Source of the DNA: Hysterangium stoloniferum
Lineage: Eukaryota; Basidiomycota; Agaricomycetes; Hysterangiales; Hysterangiaceae
NCBI GenBank assembly: GCA_015178975.1
Contig: WHVD01000172.1
Span: forward strand, 1-64,000
Direction of reading: 5' to 3'
DNA: 64,000 nt
Shown: in pieces, positions 47,620 to 59,311 of the stretch
How positions within the stretch are numbered: the first letter of the stretch is position 1
Layout of the letters: the number at the start of each line of letters is the position of its first letter
The notes under the pieces: generated by a model
Seen by the model: only the letters and a program-made list of their open reading frames with translations
Database searches by the model: none
What the model was told of the DNA's origin: nothing
Made by a program: the position numbers and the translations under genes

Positions 47620-47850
47620 CTAACATCACACAGTATCACAGCCTCAGCCTCTCACTGCATTATCCATTTTATCCCCCACCATCCACCTCCAATTTGAGGA
47701 TGCAGCCAACATTGCAGCTCTTGAAACCATTTCTGCACTATCCAAGCAACAACCTTGGCCAAATCAGGGAGGAGAGAGGATTACTGTGGATTATCTGAAC
47801 AGGCTTGGGCAGTTGGGGTGTCTTTGGGCATTCAGGTGCATATGGATATA

Positions 47851-48668
47851 TAGTGGGGGACAAAACCATTCCAATGATTTTTTATATGTCAAGGAATGTT
47901 GAATAACTCAATGAGTACTTGACCAATTGACCTGAAATTTTTAATTTAGATAGTCATATATATGGCTATATACCCTAAAAATTCTATGACATAAGCATTA
48001 TTTGTCATCAAACTATAAATGAAATACTAATCCAATCTCATTGGAACAGTTTTGTCCCTGGTATATAATCCAATACAAATTATATAATCTAGTACTTGGT
48101 GTAACCCTCCTTGGCATCCAAAACAGCTGCAATCCTTCCTTCTATGCCTTTTTGTGAGTTTAGGCCTTTTCATCTTCACCACAGCCTTCATTCCAGCTTT
48201 CTTGAGTTCCCTATGAATTGTCCTGGCAGAGATAGACTCCCCATTCATATCTTGTAGGACTTTAGAGGCCTGAGTGGCATGATCAATCTTCTGGGAAGTG
48301 ATTTGTTGGATGATGTAATGGGTATCAGAGGGGGAAAGTTTGCATGGATGACCTCCAGCTGCTTTGGAGAGGGAGGAAGAATGTTTAGAGTGAATTCTGG
48401 ATATAGTAGAGACAGAATGACCAGTGGTAGCAGCTACTTCATGTGCAGACTTGCCCTTGTCAAGTAGAGTAAGAACACAATCAAGTTGAGCAGGAGTGAG
48501 AGCTCTCATGATGTAAACTGATGGGTTGTTGGGATGCTATCACTTGGAGAAGTGAACAGTTGTATATATACACAATTTGGACAGGTCACATGATTTTATT
48601 TACATTTATTTGTGGATAATCAATAAGGTCATGTGCTAATCATGTGACAGGGACAAAACTGTTCACCT
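47851..48668 (-). mobile_element. Tc1-like transposon relic (internal deletion, right end lost)
   Basis: The left end tagtgggggacaaaaccatt follows TA. An inverted inner copy of that end lies at about 48017-48037 and a further copy at 48648-48668, as in the element at 37877. The outer right end is missing. Encodes the pseudogene at 48089-48509. Confidence 0.65.
48089..48509 (-). pseudogene. Tc1-like transposase, catalytic core deleted
   Basis: The N-terminal DNA-binding part is intact (MRALTPAQLDCVLTLLDKGK, ATTGHSVSTISRIHSKHSS, GGHPCKLSP), then the frame jumps to the last residues, with GYTKY readable in another frame at 48105-48089. The D, D and E region is absent. Confidence 0.8.
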
Positions 48669-48679
48669 GTGTATCTTCT

Positions 48680-49671
48680 ATTTCTGACCTAATTAGCTTG
48701 CCGCATAGCCCCCTGAGCCCCAACCTAGTTAGAATGAATAAGCTGTTTTGCCGCACCCTGCTGGATGGTCCTGCACTTTCCAGCTGCTAGACGAGTCACC
48801 CTTCGCTTGCAATGCTCCACGCGACCTCTAGTTGTACACAACTGTACATAGCTGACATAATGTGTCTCCCTGCACTTTGCTTGTCCCACCTGCCGCCATT
48901 TCATTCCTGGGCTTTGCTTTCCTATCATTTCATGGGCAAGAAGCACAAATTAGGGCTCTCTTCAAAGGTCTCTGTATCTAGTGTTGGGCCAAATGGATGT
49001 CTTGTAACTTCTAGGATTACTACTGTGCACATACATCAGAATCCCGCCAATTTTATTCAAGAATGTCAGGAAAGGTTGAAATGTAAGTAAATTACACTTT
49101 ATTACATATAATAACATAATGAATTTATGATGCCAACATCAAATTGTTTAGAGATATTTTGGGGATTTTGAATGCGGAAGATTTGTGTGCTGGTGTACCA
49201 CACCCCCGCAGGTTTCCTGTCGATGTTGAAATTTGATGCCCGTGCCCTTTGACTGTTGCCCCTGAATTGTCACACACCGTCACCCATGTTTTGGATCATC
49301 GCTATCACCATTTCCATGCTGATTTACTGGCTGTTGTCACCGCTGCATTTTTCCCGCTACATTTTGCACTGCTGTCACATCTTGCCACCAATGCCACCAT
49401 GTTTCACCACTATCGCCATTCCTCCGACATTTCCATGGCATCTTTTTTCACTATTGCTGCGTTTTCCACTCATCTTTGCATCTTCTACTCATCTTTGCAT
49501 TTTCCCTCATCTTCATGTTTTCCACTCATCTTCGCATTTTTCACTCAGCATTATATTCTGGTTGTCATGCTGGAGCTAGAAAATCGAAGACTTTAACACT
49601 TATTTGGTTGAGGTAGTAAATTTTTCTTTTCTATTGCTTTTAATTGAAAGACTTTTATATTTCAGGGAGTG
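48680..49671. other. no supported gene; pyrimidine-rich low-complexity stretch
   Basis: 49250-49580 is biased to C and T with repeats of cactcatctttgcat, so open frames there are compositional. Nothing else recognised. Confidence 0.45.
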
Positions 49672-51397
49672 CTTTGGGCACTTGGTTTTCCTCGAGGGAG
49701 TGTATTAGAATATAGAGCTGTGTGAGCATATACAAGGTGCTACACTGGCCCCATTGTTCTTTTGATTTTTGGTATTGCCAAATACTATTGTTCTCATTGT
49801 GTATATACATAAGTAGTATAGTTTTTTTATAATTACACTATCCATTTCCCTCCATGAGACATTGAGGTCAAACAAAAATTATATTCATCTTTCCTTATGA
49901 TTCTTATGAACTTCGAGAACTGATTTCAACAGTTTTAATGCACTTCTCATTATCAGAGTGTGGTACAAAAATCATAACATTCAACCAATATTCCAACAGT
50001 TTTAATGCACTTCTCATTATCAGAATGTGGTACAAAAATCATAACATTGAATTAACTATCCTGATATTGCTGATAGACAAGTAGAATATATTTGATACCT
50101 AATGTTAGGATACACACACAGGGCGGGTTTCCGGAGAAACCCGCGGAATATCCGGTAGGACTTGGCTTCAGCTTATAGGCTGCGCCCTCGCTAGATCGTG
50201 TTGTCCAATTTCAGACAGGCAGACGGGAATCCCGGGGAGTCCGGGCGGGGGTTCGTGGGTCGTGAGTCGTAGGTCGTGAGTCGAGAGTCGTGAATCGAGA
50301 TAGTCGAGAGAGATAGGTGCGCTGGAGCCCGTGGGCTCCGACTAGTGCGAGCGGTCTGATAAGAGTAGGGTTTTAGAGAGGAAAATGTATTAGATTACTG
50401 GGGGGAATCTAAGCTAATTTTCTGACTGGATTGTATGTACAACATCTGCCAGTTTATATAGACCGTGGAATGCATGACATACCGAATCCAGTAATAATGA
50501 GACGAAACGAGCAAAACATAAAACGGGAATAGTAAACACCAAATTGGTGTTAGGAACGGGACGGAACGGAGCGGAGTCCGAATCGTGACAAAGCATAACC
50601 CATAACGGGAAACGGAGCGGGAGCAGAGTCCTAAATCGTGACAGGTCATTTGACTAAAATGGGAACGGGGCTCGATTAGAGCGGTGACGGGATTCTAAGC
50701 GGGTTCCGGTGACTGATGCGTGGGACGAAGACGGACATAGACAGAGACGGGGTCCGGGGGAAGTCCGGTGACTGATATGTGTCTTAATGAGGTCGAACGT
50801 AATGAGTCTTGACGTAACGGAGTCCGGGCGGGAAATCCTATAAACAGACGATTGGTGCTTGTAGCACGTGGGGGCGTACGAGTTAATGCCCGGAGTCCGG
50901 CGGGATTTGTCCGGTCATAACACCTAATTCTTTTGTTGATTTCCCAGTCAGGCTATGGTATGACATTACATGTATATAAGATCACAGATGGAAGCCATAT
51001 ATGGTGCATGGACAACACAAGGATGTGTTTATTAAAGATCAATTGTGGTCATTTGAAGGAGATATTGGAATAGTTAGTTAATTCAATGTTATGATTATTG
51101 TACCACACTCTGATAATGAGAAGTGCATTAAAACTGTTGAAATCAGTTCTTGAAGTTCATAATAATCATAAGCAAAGATGAATATAATTTCCATTTGACC
51201 TCAATGTCTCATAGGGGGGAAATGGATAGTGTAATTATAAAAAAACTATACTACTTATGTATATACACGATGAGAACAATAGTGTGTGGCAATACAGTGA
51301 AAATCAAAAGAACAATGGGGCCAGTGTAGCACCTTGTACATGCTCACACAGCTCTATATTCTAATGCACTCCCTCAAGGAAAACCAAGTGCCCAAAG
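49672..51397. mobile_element. two inverted copia-type LTRs (or foldback element)
   Basis: 49672-50050 is the reverse complement of 51075-51397. Each arm begins ctttgggcacttggttttcc, gagggagtg (purine tract) and then tattagaatatagagctgtg, as at the pol/3'-LTR junction of copia elements. The left arm has an internal tandem duplication of about 66 bp (49924-50047). Between the arms is about 200 bp of other DNA plus the solo LTR at 50103-50922. Confidence 0.55.
50103..50922 (-). mobile_element. family A solo LTR (820 bp, duplication CCTAA), CpG-rich
   Basis: Minus-oriented: TGTTATGACCGGAC to ATCCTAACA, flanked by cctaa on both sides (50098-50102, 50923-50927). Nearly the same sequence as the LTRs at 4782 and 58193, and like them rich in CpG within a CpG-poor setting, so recent. 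Confidence 0.93.
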
Positions 51398-51424
51398 TGT
51401 GGGGAGCCGGGGGTTAGAGAAGGT

Positions 51425-51850
51425 TTGGAGATATTGAGTAAGGTGTTTATACCATGCGTATGGATTTCAGAATTTTCACATTTGTGAAGAGGATGTCCAA
51501 CTTTGAGACTGAGGGAGGGCAGCACAGTCACTAGCTTTCCCCATACACCTCTGATCATTCCAGGTAGGTGGTTTTCCCTCTTCATATGTCTTCATATCAT
51601 TTTTCTCTCTCCACGGTTAAAGTTACTGGATGCCAGTCCAGTAACAGGTTGCGTATCAAAGGTTCATGAAATGCAACTCGGATGGACCGCAATATTTGGC
51701 ATACAGTTCAAAATACCACTCTCTACATATTTCTGTTTCACTCTCAAGTGGTTTCTAACAGTTACATCTTCTTTTCAAATTGGCTGCCTAAGATTTGAAA
51801 TTGTGTGGTCTACCACGTGGCTCGCCTGAAGCGCACGTGGTACCTAGTTT
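51425..51850 (+). repeat. fragment of the DUF6533 block 3' flank
   Basis: Aligns with 30120-30600 (tcacatttgtgaagaggatg, then ttcatgaaatgcaac). Non-coding. Confidence 0.6.
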
Positions 51851-51974
51851 CTTTCTAGAAAAGAATTGACCCAGCTGTTAAGTTCTGGATCTTGGGGTGG
51901 AGTTTTTGGTGGATATTCCAGACACGTCCTGGAAATATGTCCACAGAGTTTCAGAGAATTAGTCCAGGATTTTC

Positions 51975-52767
51975 TGTTAAGGCGCATGCAAGGCTTAGTG
52001 AAGGGTTTCCAGAGAAACCTGCTGATGATCCAGTAGGACTTGGCTTCAGCTTATAGGCTGCACCCTCATGAGATCATGGTGTCTAATTTCAGACAGGTAG
52101 ATGGGAATCCTGGGGAGTCCAGGAGTAGTTGGTGGGTCGAGAGGTTGGAGGGTCGATTGCAGGCATCCCACAGAGGTCAAGGGGTTGGGTGGTGATGGGT
52201 CAGAGGTCGAGCGATAGATAGGTTGGAGCCTGTGGGCTCCAACAAAGTAAATAGTGGTGTGTTTCAAAGAGAGGAATAGAGTGAAAAATGTACTGAGATT
52301 ACTGGGGAGATCTAAGCTGATTTTCTGACTGGATTGTATGTACAACATCTGCCAGACTATATAGACTGTGGAATGTATGGTACCAAATCTAGTAATAATG
52401 AAATCCTAAACAAGTAATTATGAAACAAGATGAGTAAACACAAACTAGGTATTAGGAATGGAGGCAGAGTCCAAAACTTGACAGGTCATTAGACCATAAC
52501 AGGAATGGGGCTCAGTTAGAGAGCTGTCAGGTTATCTGGGTGGAGCCTGGTGACTGGTGTGTGGAATGGGGTTAGACATTGACAGGCTTTGATGTGTGCA
52601 GGTCCCAGTGGAGTCTGATGACTGATGTGCAAGACACAGAGGGTCAGGCATAGACAGGCTTGACATCTGGGTCCCAGCAGGTTTTCCAGTTTAGCTGTAA
52701 CTTGGTATAGCAAGTCAGGTGCATATAGGATGGGGTCCAGAGCCCAGTGGGTTTTCCAGTCCTAACA
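51975..52767 (-). mobile_element. family A solo LTR (793 bp, near-duplication)
   Basis: TGTTAAGGCGC to GTCCTAACA on the plus strand, i.e. a minus-oriented LTR. Flanks ttttc and atttc differ by one base. CpG-depleted. Confidence 0.8.
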
Positions 52768-52873
52768 ATTTCCAGGGATTAGTATGGGAGTATCGGAATA
52801 TTACCAGAGTACAGATAGACTTGGCTTCAGCTTATGTGCTGTGCCCTCATGCACTCACTTGGATGTCCATATT

Positions 52874-53680
52874 TGTTACAACTGGAATTCCCACCAGACT
52901 CTAGGCACTAACTTATATGCACCTGCACCCTATATGCACCAATTGTCAGTTTACTGGAATTCCCACCAGACTCCATACATCAGACTTGTCCACACTCGAC
53001 TTCATTACTTCATGTATCAGTCACTGGAATACCTGCTGGACTCTGTCCCTGTTTATGTCTGACTCTGTCCAACACATCAGTCACCGGTCCCCACTCAGAA
53101 AACCCGTCATCCCTCTAACTGAGCCCTGTTCCTGTTTTAGTCAAATGACCTGTCACGATTTGGACTCCACTCCCACTCCATTCCTGTTATGGTTTTATGA
53201 CCTGTCACAATTCAGATTCTGCTCCATTCTGTTCTGTTCCTAACACCAAGTTTGGTGTTTACTTATCTCATTTTATGTTTGTTAGTTTCGTTTTCATCAT
53301 TACTGGATTTGGTATGTTATTCATTCCACAGTCTATATAGTCTGGCAGAAGTTGTACATACAATCCAGTCAGAAAATCAGCTTAGATTCTCCCCAGTAAT
53401 CTAGCACATTTTCTGCTCTAAACTCCTCTTTGAATTACACCACTCTCACTAGTCAGAGCCTACAGGCTCCAATGCATCTATCACTCAACCTCTGACTTAT
53501 CTATCTCGACTCCCTGACCTCTTGACCCACGACCTCCACCTGGACTCCCCAGGATTCCCATCTGCCTGTTTGAAATTGGACAACATCATCTCATGAGGGC
53601 GCAGCCTATAAGCTGAAGCCAAGTCCTACCGGATTTCCCACAGGTTTCTCCGGAAACCCTCCATGTACGCACCCTTAACA
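52874..53680 (+). mobile_element. family A solo LTR (807 bp, duplication ATATT)
   Basis: TGTTACAACTGG to CCCTTAACA with atatt at 52869-52873 and 53681-53685. CpG-depleted. Confidence 0.88.
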
Positions 53681-54389
53681 ATATTTCAGAGCATGGATAT
53701 ATGCCAGAGAGTTTATGGATACTCGGAAGTTCTGGATATCTGGAGTCCAGAGAGTTCCAAAGATTGAGCATACAGAAAGACAGAAGAGATACAAACTAAT
53801 TTGAGATTAAAACTAAAGAGTAAGTACATACATGACTATGGCAGATTATATAGATGTTCCAGTAAATTGTACTACAAATCTAGAAGTATAATAAGACCTG
53901 TTTGGAAATATTTCCAAACTAAGCATACAATAACAAGTCAGATAAATGGGGAAACAAGGATAGGGACAGATCAGGGAATAAGTACAAGAACAATAAACAA
54001 GTGAATGAATAACTGTTAACCTGTCAGTTACCAAATATAAAACAAGGCTGAGGTTCGGAAATCTGGGAACTAGAAATGTTCCATGGACAGAAGTTGATTC
54101 AGAAAGTTATGGAAAGTTATGGAGAATCAAAGTATCCAGGAATGGGTGATTACAGAAGGTTGGGCCACAAATCAAAGTATTGTCAAAGGGGAGAGTCCAA
54201 TGAGTTCTGAGTCATAACAGGAGGTGTTTAGTTGAGGGCAGAATACCAGAATGGGATTTGGATTGAAGGGTACTTGAGGGATGAAGGTCAGGTTCCAGTG
54301 GATTCTGGAACTTGATACTGGTCCAGAAGATGGTTTGGAACTTGATATGATGAGACACTCCATGGAGTCTCTGGGAATGGAACTTCACA

Positions 54390-54464
54390 CCAGCCTGGGA
54401 TTGAATGAGGGACCTCCTGGCTATACATATATGCCAGTGCTCTTAACCACTGAGCTACTGGACC
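54390..54464 (-). repeat. tRNA-derived SINE head
   Basis: The minus strand begins GGTCCAGTAGCTCAGTGGTT, a tRNA-like 5' end with an A box, and 50 nt later has attcaatccc, a B box. The acceptor stem does not close, so it is not a working tRNA gene. Confidence 0.45.
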
Positions 54465-54679
54465 TTATGGTCTAGTGTTATATGATGGATTATATATACA
54501 TATTTGTCCCTCTCCTGATGCAACACTGGGACTTATGTATAACAGTAACAACTGCCAACTGGGACTTACATATAACAGTCTGACTAATATATGTAGATAT
54601 TGTATTTCCAATTCTAACACCAGTACCATTTCACTTGTGACACCACTAACAAGAATTTGATATTAATCTGATTTGTGTC

Positions 54680-55131
54680 CACACACAATAATCTTGCTGA
54701 CATGGTAATAAAGCCATTAGCCAGACCAAAGGTTCTCTTACCTTGTTAGACTACATACATTCCACTTAAGGGAGGGTGTTGAAGCAATAGCATTATGTAA
54801 GCTACTTTTTGGTAAGCTGAAATATATGAGGCAACTGTATGTATATTTGTTGAAGACTTACAGATATCATATGTATATGGTTGAAGACTGATCATGTAGC
54901 CTCTCAGTAACATTTTATCACTCACTGAGAATTTTATTTACAATGGCACATTTTTTATTAACAAAGTTTTCAGTGTGGACTCAAGAGTTACTAATCAGTG
55001 ATATTCACATTTGTCTGGGCTCTGGCAAATATGTCAGGAAAACTAGCTACAGTAACTCGACTAATATATCCCATGAACCAGCTGACTAAGCTTCTAGTAG
55101 CTTATACAGTAGCACTCACAATACTTCAACA
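54680..55131 (+). mobile_element. copia 3' end: pol tail, purine tract and LTR (family D)
   Basis: 54687-54776 codes NNLADMVIKPLARPKVLL, the end of a copia RNase H (normally LAD..TKPL). Then come aagggagggtg and an LTR of 355 bp, TGTTGAAGCAATAG to ATACTTCAACA. The rest of the element is absent on the left. Confidence 0.65.
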
Positions 55132-55799
55132 ACCTTGTCTTTGGACAGTTCCTCCCACAGTGGCTGTCATACCTTGTTTCCTGTTGAATGGCATATAAGA
55201 TAAAATTCACCAATGTTTATGAAACAATTATCACTGGGTGCAGAATTGGCATATGTGAGATGCAAGATTGGATGGGTTTGGCAACTTGAGTCATGAAGGC
55301 ATACAAGTTGTTCCCATATGTAGCCACTACTAGTTCTGTGTGTATGAGAGCAATATTAACAGTGGGTGTCTGTCACTCTATCTTTGGAGTGGATTGACTG
55401 GCATTCCCCTTTCTCTTCCACTAGTCTAGTTATTGAACCTTCATTCCTCCCCCAGGTTTAAAACACTTGTTAATAGTGTGTCCAACTCTTTGGCATACTG
55501 GATTCAAGCAGACTAAAAAACTTCATAGGGTCTTTGTTTTGTTGTAGCTAGGGCCTGGCTGGTTTGTATGATGGGGTTTCAATGTCACACTATAGTTGCA
55601 TCATGCATGGCAAGCCTCACAATAACTGCTGCCAATATCTTCTGATCATAGAGTGTGCTAACATACATATATGGACCACTCCCTTGGCATCAACCCTAGG
55701 ATGATTGTATGAAACTCAGAGCCATCAATTCTGTTACTCTGCTTTTTCCCATGCTTCTTGAAGCACTGTGGAGTGTGTAGTTATGTATATCAGTGCCAT

Positions 55800-57165
55800 C
55801 TGTATATCTTATAGATCATACTGTATTTTTAGTATGTAAGTGTTCAATGTCAGATATGGCATCCTATGTTGTTATGAGTGCATTCCAAGCCTCCACTGCA
55901 GTTAGAGTTGTTTAATTATGAAATCAAGTGGATTCTTAGTGTTGAGGGTAATCATAGTTTTGCATATGCATCACACTGTGCTCATTTATCTGGTATTGGT
56001 GTCATAGAGCCCCAATGATGTGTTAGTGTCAGTGTTGATCCATTTGGAGTGGTCATTGGGGGTCTAATGATGCTCCCATCCAGGTAACTGTGAACTCCTC
56101 TGGCATTAGCTGCAGACAGAATGGTCTCCTTCCAGGAGGGGTGACTTTATAAACCCATTCCAACGTGGGAATGTTACATTAGGCAACATTAAGCAACAGC
56201 ACCCACATGCTTTGTAATATATATTCATGTCATTCGTGTTGCATTTGTTTCATCACAGTGTCAAATAAAGTTTGTTTTCATTGTCAAAAAGATATCAAGT
56301 TAATTATCAAGCTTTATTATATTAATAAAAAATTGTATATTCTACATAGTTATTGTTTAGCCAAGCTTGTCTAATAAAATATCCTTTCTCAGATAAGCTA
56401 GAGCCTCGAAGTTTTCATATCATTCAAAGAAGCAGGGTCTGTAATATTCTTCAATTATAAAAAAACATTATCAATGCACTAAAAATACAGACCATGACCA
56501 TTATGCATCCAATGATATTCAACCTGCACCCCTGTTGCATCAAGTTGTGATATATGTACATACCTTCACATTGCAATCACATCTAATACTTGTATTGCAT
56601 TGGCATCGTTTGCTAGGACTTGCATCATTGTTAGCCTGACAATGGTATGAACTGGCATAGTCACATTCATAAGTGTCTTTCCACAAATATTTACTTCACT
56701 GTGTAATGTGTTTTTCTGAATATGTTCATATCAGATAATGTGGTTTGTCAATTTTAGCAGACATGGACACATGCTGGGAACATGATGTTTTTTAAGATGC
56801 AAATTGGTCTTTTGAGATTGTAGTTTCAACCATTCCTTCCAAGTGTCACCTAGCAACTGGAAACAATGAGGGTTTTCAGTGTATACTTTTTCAGTGAGGA
56901 GTTGCTTGATAACTAGTTTCACTGCTTCTGCTGTCACAATGATGTGAATATTGGATGAAAATGAACTTTATTTGATGCTGTGATGAAACAAATGTGACAT
57001 GAATGACGTGAATATGTATTACAAAGCATGTGGGTGCTGTCACCTAATGTTGCCTAATGTAACATTCCCACTTCACAGTGGGTTTATAAGGTCACCCTTC
57101 CAGGAGTACCACTTGTTTCCATCAAAAAACTCATCAGTGGAGAGCTGAAACAAAGATGGTTGTGT
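55800..57165 (-). pseudogene. copia-type gag remnant split by a long-TIR element
   Basis: On the minus strand, joining across the insertion at 56139-57097 reads STDEFFDGNKWYSWKETILS, then ARGVHSYLDGSIIRPP: the copia gag pattern of a W-containing motif followed by YLDG. Beyond about 55980 only scattered matches remain. Confidence 0.55.
56139..57097. mobile_element. 959-bp element with ~155-bp TIRs and a 9-bp duplication
   Basis: TTCCAGGAG lies directly on both sides (56130-56138, 57098-57106). The termini are GGGTGACYTTATAAACCC, and the inverted repeats continue with good similarity for about 155 bp. The interior has no transposase, only a minus-strand frame of 68 codons (56937-56731) without a known motif. 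A 9-bp duplication and long repeats fit Mutator-like elements; the KDZ group, frequent in mushrooms, is an alternative. Confidence 0.8.
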
Positions 57166-57581
57166 GGACATTTTAAAATGTCAGTTATATCAAATCAGGG
57201 TCAGTATGACCAGAGGTTAGTGTGTTGGAAAGCATCATGGACAACAGTGTCTATTCTTAGAATGACAAAGGGGTGGTCTCCGGAACTTGTGGACACACGG
57301 GGATATAGGGCCGTGTCACCTTATAAATACTAAGAGTCTGTTACTATGTTACTTAGTTGAATATACTTCTCCATGACTCCCTCATAATATGGGTCTTGAG
57401 TTTCAACATAGTGGTCAAAGTTATGGTCAGGTTGGGGGTCAGCATGATCAGGGTCAAATATAATCTCTCAGTTGACACAATGGAAGCATCAGCCATATTG
57501 TAATTGTACCTACAACAAACATAATCACTGCCAACATATTAGTGTGCTATTGAGAATGGGTAGACATATACAGTGACTCAC

Positions 57582-58145
57582 TGTTACGACCCGTTCCCGG
57601 ATGTTTCAATATCCGACTTCCGATCTCCCACTTTCGATATCCGATATCCGACTACGGAACATCATAGTTACCGTATCATCCGCGTTCTTCGTTTGTTCCG
57701 CATTTGGTAATTTGTCCGTTGACAAGTATTCACTCGTTTGTTTGTTATATTCCTGTTACGGAATATTGCCTTCCTAATATGTCTTATTGTATTTCCGTTT
57801 TAAGAACACTTCTGTTTCCGTCTTATTATGGTCTCAGTTTGTAGTACAATAACGAGTAGACTTATATTAGTTTCCGCGAATTTGTACTTTACTTTAGATC
57901 TGATATCGACTTAGTTTCTTATTCCTCCTCCCGTCTTTCTGTACGCTCGATATTCGGAACTCTTCGGAACTCTGAATATCCATATCTTCCGTCGTTAGTT
58001 CACTTCCGAAATTAAGGACATTGAGCGTTTGCGTAGAGGCGCAGCACATAAGCTGAAGCCGACGTCCTGACCCTATCCACGAGTTTCCGACTTCCCGGTG
58101 ACTTCCCAATAGTTCCGGAATAAGTTCCCGACACGGCACTTAACA
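57582..58145 (+). mobile_element. family B solo LTR (564 bp, duplication CTCAC), CpG-rich
   Basis: TGTTACGACCCG to GGCACTTAACA with ctcac at 57577-57581 and 58146-58150. This complete young copy identifies the fragments at 12478 and 51876. Contains gcagcacataagctgaagcc, close to the matching block of family A. Confidence 0.9.
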
Positions 58146-58192
58146 CTCACAAAACATATCCAATGTTTTTCAGTTTCAACTTACATACCTTA

Positions 58193-59012
58193 TGTTACGA
58201 CCCGGACAAATCCCGCCGGACTCCGGGCACTAACTCGTACGCCCCCACGCGCTACAAGCACCAATCGTCTGTTTATAGGATTTCCCGCCCGGACTCCGTT
58301 ACGTCAAGACTCGTTACGTTCGACCTCATTAAGACACATATCAGTCACCGGACTTCCCCCGGACCCCGTCTCTGTCTATGTCCGTCTTCGTCCCACGCAT
58401 CAGTCACCGGACCCGCTTAGAATCCCGTCACCGCTCTAATCGAGCCCCGTTCCCAGTTTAGTCAAATGACCTGTCACGATTTAGGACTCCGCTCCCGCTC
58501 CGTTTCCCGTTATGGGTTATGCTTTGTCACGATTCGGACTCCGCTCCGTTCCGTCCCGTTCCTAACACCAATTTGGTGTTTACTATTCCCGTTTTATGTT
58601 TTGCTCGTTTCGTCTCATTATTACTGGATTCGGTATGTCATGCATTCCACGGTCTATATAAACTGGCAGATGTTGTACATACAATCCAGTCAGAAAATTA
58701 GCTTAGATTCCCCCCAGTAATCTAATACATTTTCCTCTCTAAAACCCTACTCTCATCAGACCGCTCGCACTAGTCGGAGCCCACGGGCTCCGGCGCATCT
58801 ATCTCTCTCGACTATCTCGACTCACGACTCTCGACTCACGACCTACGACTCACGACCCACGAACCCCCGCCCGGACTCCCCGGGATTCCCGTCCGCCTGT
58901 CTGAAATTGGACAACACGATCTAGCGAGGGCGCAGCCTATAAGCTGAAGCCAAGTCCTACTGGATATCCCGCGGGTTTCTCCGGAAACCCGGCCTGAGTG
59001 TGTATCCTAACA
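58193..59012 (+). mobile_element. family A solo LTR (820 bp, duplication CCTTA), CpG-rich
   Basis: TGTTACGACCCGG to ATCCTAACA with cctta at 58188-58192 and 59013-59017. Nearly identical to the LTR of gypsy copy 1. Confidence 0.93.
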
Positions 59013-59311
59013 CCTTATACCTCAGAAGATCAAATAGTAAAAATTACCAAAGTATTTGTCAACATGCTCTATCATGCATAGTTTGATATGAGATAATGTC
59101 ATTGTGTAATATCCATATATGGTAACAATATGAATAATTTCATATAGAAGGTTCATTGGCTACCTTTTGTTGCTGACAGGCTCTTGTATGAAAATCATGT
59201 ACTATGTTGATTGATTGCACTTGTTTATATATTTTCAGCATGTTATGTGATCATTTGTGCTAAAGTATAAGTCAATGGGCTCTCACAGCTAAGATTCTCC
59301 CAATTCCAACT

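Larger units (their letters stand above)
51876..54219 (-). repeat. family B-like LTR split by two family A solo LTRs
   Basis: After removal of 51975-52767 and 52874-53680 the remaining 0.73 kb runs TGTTAAGTTCTGG to GAGTCATAACA. It resembles the reverse complement of the family B LTR at 57582, sharing ttcagcttatgtgctg and gatatggatattcaga-like words. Flanks (ccagc, ggagg) do not match, so borders are approximate. Confidence 0.5.

Noticed and set aside
49249-49596. Two overlapping frames of about 110 codons
   Set aside because: The region is C/T-biased with short tandem repeats; open frames follow from composition.
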